The notes under the pieces were generated by a model. That model was given only the letters and a program-made list of their open reading frames with translations. It was not told the DNA's origin and made no database searches. A DNA stretch of 64,000 nt, taken from Edaphochlamys debaryana (Eukaryota > Chlorophyta > Chlorophyceae > Chlamydomonadales). Below, in pieces: positions 57,146-64,000 of the stretch. Positions within the stretch are counted from its first letter, which is position 1. Each line of letters begins with the position of its first letter. The stretch spans positions 1-64,000 of the forward strand of contig JAEHOE010000171.1 in NCBI GenBank assembly GCA_016858145.1, in the 5' to 3' direction. Position numbers and translations under genes: made by a program.

Positions 57146-60100
57146 CTACATGTCCACATCCACACCCACAACCGCCGCCTGTGCCGCCGCCATGCCCGCC
57201 GCCAGCTCCCGCTCTGCGCTGCGTGTGCGGCGGAGCAGCTCGTCGGAGGCGGGGCCGGGGGGCAGGCGGGCGGCGGCCCAGGGCGCGAAGGAGGAGCGCA
57301 GGAAGCCCAGCAGGCCCCGGGACAGGGGGCCCAGAGTCTGGGGAGGAGGAGGGGAGGGGGCGGGGAGGGATTGGGGGTGCAGATGATGGGGAGGATGGGG
57401 AGGGTGCAGGTGGGGGCAAGATGTGGTGGATGGACGTCGGGCTGGGCTATGCAGGCGGGCCTGCAGCTGACTAAAGAGCCGGAGGGCCGCTTGCGGGCCC
57501 CAGGCAGCGCTCAGGAGTCAGTGCTTGCAAGGCTGGGGAGGGCGGCATGCATGCACATGAGGGGCTGGCGAGGCAGGGGTCAGGGGGCCGCTGTGCCCCG
57601 GGGCATCGCCCTGGGCCCGGGGGCCGGCAGCTCCCACCTTGGGCTGCTGGGCCAGGCGCTTGAAGAGCTGCTGCACGTCGCCTGGGGGGCGGGGAGGGGG
57701 AAGGGAGGTGGTCACGAGGGAGTTAAGGCGTGGACCGGAAGGGGCAGAGGCAAGGGGTTGAGGGGTCACGAGCAGCGGTCTGGGTTTAACTGCGATCTGG
57801 GTTGGACTCGCACGCCGCTGCTGCCGCTCCGCCCCTCTTCCATCAACATCCCATCCATCGCCTCCATCGAGGGAGTGGGAAGGAGGGACGGTGTAGCGGT
57901 TACGTGTAAGGGGCAGAGGCACGGGGTTGACTGGTCACGAACAGCGATCTGGGTTGGACTGCGATCTGGGTTGGATGGACTCTGCACTGCCGCTGCTGCC
58001 CCTCCCCCCTCCTCCTTCCACGCCCCCTTCCCCCCCCTTCCCCACCCGCTGTTGCCGCCTCCTGCAGCAGGTGCTGCAGGAACAGGCGCCACGCGAGGAC
58101 CTCCTTGGGGCCCAGGGCCGACCAGGACACCACCTGGGGGGGGCGGGTGGTGAGCGGGTAGTTGTTCGAGCGTCGGGTGGTGCGGAAGGAGAGGGGCTCG
58201 TCAGGCGTGCAGAAGTCCTGGACACGCCACATTCACAGGTGTAAAAAGGATCACGAATGGAGCCGCCGCAAATCACTGGAAGGAAGCTTCAAGTGCCCTG
58301 AGCCGCGCTTTTCCCCTTGGTAGCCGTGAAGGGCCGGGGTTTCACCCTTCTCCTCTCACCCACCCCCACCCCCACCTTGAGCAGGGACAGCCCCAGTGCG
58401 AACCGGGCCACCAGCACCGCCGCCAGGCGCATGAGGTGGGTCAGGGGGCGCACCTCCATGTCCTGAAGGGGGGGAGATGGGAGGGGGGCGGTAGCATGGA
58501 TGGAGGGCACAATGAGGATCAGCGCTGCAAGGACCAGCGCCCATCCCTAAACCCCTCTGTCCTACACCCTCCTCCCTGGCCCCCTCCTCCCCATTTCCCC
58601 TCCCCCCCCCACCTGTAGCTCCTTGAACCGGTCCCACAGGCAGTACTGCAGCGTCAGGCGGTGCGCCCGCCCCAGCGAGCCGCCGCCGCCGCCCGCCGCG
58701 CCCGCCGCCGCGCCCGCCTGCCCCGCCCCGCACAGGCGCAGCGCCAGGTGGGCGTAGTAGGGGTTCCAGGCCTTCTCCGCCAGGCAGCACTCCACCAGCA
58801 CCACGATGATCTCGCGACGTTGGTCGCCCTGGGGGGGGGAAGGGGAAGGGAGGGGGTGGAGGGGAGAAGGGAGGTGGAGGGGTTGAGAGCTTGGGGTGGT
58901 TGAGGGTTGGGGAGGGTTGGGGAGAGGTTGAGGGAGGTGGAGAGGGGAGGGAAGCGGTTCAGGCAAGGAGGTCGAGGGGGGCGGGATCAGGCGTTGGACG
59001 GTGCGGGGAGGGAGCGGACGGAAAGGGCGGACAAGGAGCCCCGCCTGCGTCAGCACGGTACCAGATCACGCAGCCGTCCACCCTCCCACCCTGCGCCCCC
59101 GCACCCCGCCCCCCCCCCCACCTGCAGCGGTAGTCGCATCAGCTTCTCGTGCGCATCAGCGCAGTCCTGGGGGAAAGGGGGGAGAGAGCGGGTCGAGTAA
59201 GGACATCTCTGCCCCCTGTGCCCTCGCTACCACGTGGGCAATCACCGTTGCCCGCATGCACCCTCGCGCCCACACAACGGCCTCCTCCGTCACCCTGACC
59301 CCTGACCCCACGCCCCCACCCATGACACCACGGACTCCCCCCATCCCCTCCCCCCACGCCCCACCTCTGAGCCCATTATGGCCACAAACACCCAACCACT
59401 CCTCGCACGGACTTCCCCTTCTTCTTCGAGCCAGACCCGCCCCACCTCTGACCCCATGATGGCAACGAACAGAGCCCCCCTCCCCCGATTCTCAAACCCT
59501 CTCGGCTCTCTCCCATCCCACTGACTCTCTCGACCCCTGCTCCTGGCCCCCTCTCCCTCCCAACGCCCCCACCTCTGACCCCATGATGGCAACGAACACA
59601 GCCCTCCGCACGTCCGTGTTCATCCGCAGCGCCGCAGCCGCCTGCAGCAGGGCGGCCGTGGCGGCGGCGGAGGCGACGCCGGCGCCGCTGCGGCCGCCCG
59701 CCGACGCCGCCGCCAGCAGGGGCTCCGACGACATCGCCGCCGCAGCGGCGGCGCTGCCGGGCGCGGGCTGCCACCAGAAGCCTGGCGTGGGGGGGGTGGG
59801 GTGGGGAGGAACGGGAGGGGCGCCGAGCGGGGCAGGGCGTTGGCTTGCATTCCCAGCCCAATCACGCCCTCCCAGACACCACTCAGACAGCACCCAGACA
59901 GCATACAAACAGGGCGCCAGCAGAGCTCCCGTCAGACCGCTTCCCCCCGGTCGGGCCGTGTCTCACCCTTCTTCCGCGGCTGGTTGAGTGCCGCCCAGGT
60001 GAGCCCCCGCAGCGCCACCTCGCCCACGCCCAGCCCCGCCAGCCACTGGGAGGCGGAGCCGGGCAGAGCCGCCAGAGCGCCGCCGCGCCGCCCGCCGCCG

Positions 60101-63100
60101 CCAGCGCCGCCGGCCGCCGCCTGCGCCGCCGCCGCCTTGGCCGCGCGCTTGGAGCCCTTTCCGCCCGCGGCCGCCGCCAGGACGGGCTCCTGCGGGATGA
60201 AGGGGTGGGGTCACATCGGCGTGCGTTCGCAAGCGGATCCCTCCTTCCGCGTGGTCCAAACCGAGTGAATGCACGGACAGCGCCAGCGCTGGACGCAGGC
60301 GGAACGGCCTCTGCAGATGCATGCAGAGCTATGCCAGAAGCCGCCCACCCCGCACAGCGCAGCCCCGGCGCTCCCTCAACTTGGGAGCACCGTGCAAGGG
60401 CAGCCCGCAGGCCGCCCTCCTCGAGCCCCTCTCCCATGCCCCCCCCCCACCTGCGCCGCCCTCCCCCCCGCCTCCGAGGCCCGGTTGTTCTTGATGTCCA
60501 CCACCAGGTCCAGCATCAGGGAGGCGCGCCGGGACAGGCCGCCTGTTTAGGGGGGGGAGGGGGGGAGGGGGGGAAGGTGAGGTGAGAGGGCGAGGGTGGG
60601 TGAGGAGGCAGGGGCTCGGGGGTTGCGGGCCAGGGGACAGGTTGGTGTGCCTGACACAGGTCGGATTGCGCGGACTGAAACCGCTCCTGCCCCGGCCCCG
60701 GCCCCACTGCAGGTGCATGTGCAGGCCCATGTACAGGATGACGGACCCCAGGTTGCCCCCCCCCCCCGCACCTTGCTTGCCCGCCTCCGCGGCCCGGCCG
60801 TGCAGCCGCAGCACGAAGTCGCGCATGGCGGCGGGGTCTGCGGAGCGGAGCGAGAGGCCCACCTGGGGGGGGGGAGAAGGAGAGGGGAGGGGAGGGATGG
60901 TGGGGGTGAGTGGGGAAAGAAGTTGGGGAAGCCACAGCGAGCGACAAGGCCGGCTGGGCTGCACACACGCTGCAAGCCGATATGGAGCAGAAGCCACGAG
61001 CAGACCCTCCTGCCGGCCCCCAGCACGCCCGTCCCCCCGTCGATCCCCCTGCCCCCTCCACCCCTCCCCCGTTCCCCCTTCCCACCCCCCTCACCGCGTT
61101 GAGCACCGTCACGATGCCCGACACCCCCGCCTCCGTTAGCATGGGCCCGCCAGCGCCCGAGGCCGCCCCTGCCCCTGCCCCTGCGCCGCCCTCTGCCTCC
61201 TTGGCTGCCGCCCCCGCCTTGGGCCCCGGTGCGGGCCCCGAGGCCTGCGCCGGGTCCTCCTCCGCCAGCGCCGTGAGGCAGCCGAAGACCAGCCCCGGCC
61301 CCACCAGCCCCGCCACGTACAGGTGGCACAGCAGCAGCAGCAGGTTGGTCTGGGCCAGGCTGGGGGGGGAGGGGGGAAGGGGTCGGGGGAAGGGAGCGAG
61401 GAGCGTCGGCACGGGGAGGCCGGGCGCTGGGCATGGAACTGGCGTGTGGAGGTCTCCATTTTCCCCGCTTCTCCCGGTATCTCCCGCTCACACCCTGAAA
61501 CTCAACACCGTCTTGAACGCCTGCCCTCCTGCCTGCTTACCCTCCAGCCCGGCCCCGCTGCCCTCCGCCCTGCAGCACCCCGCCCTGTCGCCCCAGCCCC
61601 CGCTCACGCGTCGCCCTCCCTCCTGGCCGCCTGCAGCCGCACCGCCCACTGCGCCAGGAAGGCCGCCCCCAGCTCCTCCGCCCCAGCGGCCGCCGCCAGC
61701 CCCGCCACGAAGGCCGCGGCGACGGCGCAGAACTGCTCCGAGGCGCGGGGGCCCGAGGCGGCGGCCTTGAGGTGGGAAGGGGCAGGGTGAAGGGGTAGGG
61801 GAGGGGAGGAGGGGAGGTTGAGATGGGAAGGGTGAGGGTAGGAGGAGGGTGTGCGTGGCGACGCCCGTGGGTGGGGCTGGGGACAGGGGTGAGGCGACCG
61901 TACGCCCTTTGCCCTTCGCTGCCCCGCAACAGCACCCCCTCCCACCCCCAACCTGCCACTACCCCCCTCACCCCCAGGATCTGCGTCGCCACTGCCTCCG
62001 CCACGGCGCTGCGCCCCTCGCTGCCGTACAGATCCGCCACGGTGCGTGTGATGGGCGCCAGGTTGGCCTCGGCCAGCCTGGGGGGGGGAAGGGGGGGTAG
62101 GGAATGGGGGTGAGCAGGGGTGATTGAAGGCAGGAAGGGTTGAGGTTAGGCCGCAAAGGGAGATGCCGCTGAGCAGTGCACATAGCCTGCACTGCCCTTT
62201 CCTTGCCCCAACTGCTCCCCCACCCCAGACTGCCCGCGCCAACAAGCAAGAGCACTAGCACCTCTCCTTTCCAGCACACCCTCGTCCATGCATCGGGAAA
62301 CCCACCCCACCTGTTGATGAGGCCCGTGATGCGGCGCTCCAGGGCCGCACGGGAGGGGTCGGAGCTGCCGGCAGCTGCTGCTGCGGCGGCGGCGGCCGCA
62401 CGCAGCGCCGGGGGCACGTACTTGGTGGCGGAGGGGGCGGCGGGCGCCTGCTGCGGCGCCCCCTCCTCCTCCTCGTCCTCCTCCTCCCCCTCGTCGCCGT
62501 CGCTGTCGTTCCCGTCAAGCGCCTGGCCCTCGCCGCCCTCGTTGTCTTCGCCCTCGCCTTGGCTGTCCTCGCCCTCATCCTCCGACCCCTCCTCGTCTTC
62601 CTCCGACCCCAGCGGGCCCCGCGCTCCCCGCCCCAGCAGCTGGCCCATGAGCAGGTCCGCCTCCCCGTCCTCGTCCTCGTCCTCCTCCTCCCCCTCATCG
62701 TCCTCGCCGTCGTCCTCCGAATCGCCGTCGTACCCGAGGCCAAAGCCTTCCTCATCCTCCCCCTCACTGCCGTCCATCTCATCCTCGTCCTCGCCCTCAT
62801 CCCCCTCGCCCTCGCTGCCCGACGACCCCTCCAGCTCGCCCCAGCCATCGCTCCCCTCCTCGTCCTCCCCCTCCTCGCTGCCCTCCTCATCCTCCCCGTC
62901 CTCGCTGCCCTCGCCGCTGCTCCCCGAGTCTCCATAAAACGTCTCCCCCCGGCCCGCGGCCCGGACCCGCCGCGCCCCGCCCGGCCCCCGCTCTATCCCC
63001 AGCGCCTCCAGCTCCTCATCGCTCTCCGCCGCCAGCAGCGCCGCAGCGGCGCGGGCCGCCTCCGCCGCGGACGAAGGCACCGGGACCGCGGCCGCGGCCT

Positions 63101-63434
63101 TCGCCTTCACCGCTGCCGCGGCCGCGGCCTTGCGCGCGCCCTTGCCGGCCGGGGCTGCGGCCCCCGGGGCCACCACCCCCGCCCCCGCCCTGCCCAGCAG
63201 CTCCTGCGCCTCCGCCCGCTCCTCGGCCCGGCTGAGGAAGGCGGGCAGCAGGGCGCCCTCCGCGGCACTCAGCGCGCCCGTGAGCCGGTCCATGCCGTCC
63301 AGCGCGTCCTGTTCGGTTGGTTGGTGGTTGGCGGTTGGGGGTTGGAGGTTGGGAGCAAGCAACGGTTCAGGTGTGAGTGCCGAGAGGCGGAAGCGCTAGC
63401 GCAAGCAGCTCCTGACCCCGCTACCTCCCGCAAG

Positions 63435-63466
<32 letters not shown>

Positions 63467-64000
63467 CTCCGAGGCCCCCGGCGTACCTTGGCGCTGCGCC
63501 CCAGTCGCTTGGCCAGGCGGGCCTGCGGGGCCGGGCCAGGGTGGGGAGGAGGGGCAGGGCAGGGGCTTGGCGGCTGGGGTAGCGTCAAGGAGGCCAGGGT
63601 GTCGCCAGGCTCACTGCTTCCCGTCCCCCAGTCCACGGGTTCCTCGTGTGCGCCGCCCCAAGACCGGCGTATACAGGACACCGCACGTGCATCAAGTCCT
63701 TGTGACCCGGCGTGTCCCTCAGTTTCCAGCTTCTTTGCGCTTTGCCTCATCAGCCCCGATGTCCTCCCTTTCCCACTTCCCACACAAACACCCCAGCTCC
63801 TGACTCCTCCCCCGCCCAGACCCGTCTCCATGCTAGCCTCTTACCCCCCCCCCTCCTCCCTCCCCCCCTCCAGCCCCCCCCCCCACCTGCAGCCTCAGCT
63901 CCTCCAGGTACGCCTCCCGCCCGCCCCGCCCCTCCCAGCCCTCCGCCAGCAGCTCATGGAAGAGGGTCTTGGGCGCGTCCCAGCCGCCACCGTCCCGGTC
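57146..64000 (-). CDS. NOM1: NOM1/SGD1-like nucleolar MIF4G-MA3 protein, 5' partial
   Basis: NOM1 (yeast Sgd1) is a nucleolar protein needed for 18S rRNA processing and works with an eIF4A-like helicase. At least 15 exons are visible, continuing past the right edge. In order: WDAPKTLFHELLAEG (63890-64000), RLAKRLGRSAK, a long acidic Glu/Asp/Gly region ending KYVPPALR (62311-63308), ERRITGLINR, NLAPITRTVADLYGSEGRS (61978-62077), the MIF4G helices (LLLLLCHLYVAGLVGPGLVF; LSLRSADPAAMRDFVLRLHG; DLVVDIKNNR), RMNTDVRRAVFVAIMGSE (59575-59785), DAHEKLMRLPLQ, and the MA3 part (EIIVVLVECCLAEKAWNPYY, LTLQYCLWDRFKEL, MEVRPLTHLMRL; 58376-58828). The stop is at 57146-57148 after GVDVDM. The acidic exon is longer than I would expect. 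Confidence 0.88.
57740..58012. repeat. Tandem duplication in a NOM1 intron
   Basis: Segments at about 57745-57840 and 57908-58012 share GGGGCAGAGGCA, GGGGTTGA, GGTCACGA, CAGC and TGCGATCTGGGTTGGA, ending in GCCGCTGCTGCC. They lie between the exons at 57637-57682 and 58060-58215. Confidence 0.65.
59362..59480 (-). repeat. Two extra copies of an exon end in a NOM1 intron
   Basis: The exon ending FVAIMGSE at about 59575 is followed in its own intron by two partial copies of that end plus the donor GTGGG, near 59450 (LFVAIMGSE) and 59363 (VFVAIMGSE). Both keep the GT. They lack a visible acceptor of their own. Confidence 0.75.
63434..63467. repeat. CA microsatellite
   Basis: About 16 CA units lie in the intron upstream of the NOM1 exon encoding the acidic region. 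Confidence 0.9.

Noticed and set aside
62255..62935. Arg-rich frames opposite or shifted against the NOM1 acidic region
   Set aside because: They are alternative frames of GAG/GAC repeats. The acidic frame continues directly into the KYVPPALR motif of NOM1.
1..64000. tRNA, rRNA or riboswitch genes
   Set aside because: I looked for conserved tRNA T-loop and A-box words and found none in a convincing arrangement. A covariance-model scan was not possible here.

Overview
The window is nuclear DNA of a chlamydomonadalean (volvocine-type) green alga. The evidence is very high GC, many short introns with GTGAG/GTGGG donors and CAG acceptors, TGTAA-type polyadenylation signals, Ala/Pro/Gln/Ser-rich low complexity inside conserved proteins, and a chloroplast envelope protein (OEP21) typical of the green lineage. 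I cannot name the species. All gene calls come from reading the sequence by eye; no database was searched.

Layout. (1) 1-5.79 kb: two broken LINE retrotransposon copies. In each, the 3' part of ORF2 lies on the minus strand and a 5' part lies inverted on the plus strand, the structure expected of twin-primed insertions. (2) 5.79-13.83 kb: about 44 copies of a 182-bp GC-rich satellite, followed by one diverged monomer. (3) 13.9-17.0 kb: no gene seen. (4) 17.0-25.7 kb, minus: a ~24-exon GH2 beta-mannosidase with an N-terminal membrane anchor and a proline-rich stalk. (5) 26.9-30.5 kb, minus: an 11-exon gene (717 aa) joining an ATP-grasp (D-Ala-D-Ala-ligase-like) domain to a SET domain. (6) 31.7-33.1 kb, minus: OEP21. 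(7) 33.5-40.3 kb, plus, divergent from OEP21: a 12-exon, 1553-aa rhodanese-like protein of the TROL/CAS type with a C-terminal array of Trp-Arg motifs. (8) 41.5-57.3 kb: a duplicated zone. It holds two paralogues of an unrecognised gene family (minus), each followed upstream by the 3' end of a NOM1 gene (a relic on the left, the real gene on the right), two ~1.3-kb direct repeats, and between those repeats a BTB-BACK gene with a frameshift. (9) 57.1 kb to the window edge, minus: NOM1/SGD1 (nucleolar MIF4G/MA3 protein), cut by the window at its 5' end.

The genes do not form a pathway. OEP21 and the rhodanese-like protein, both predicted chloroplast proteins, share a 391-bp divergent promoter. 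The exon models of the ATP-grasp-SET gene, the rhodanese gene and both paralogues keep frame across every junction I placed, which supports them. The left 14 kb looks like repeat-rich heterochromatin meeting a genic arm.
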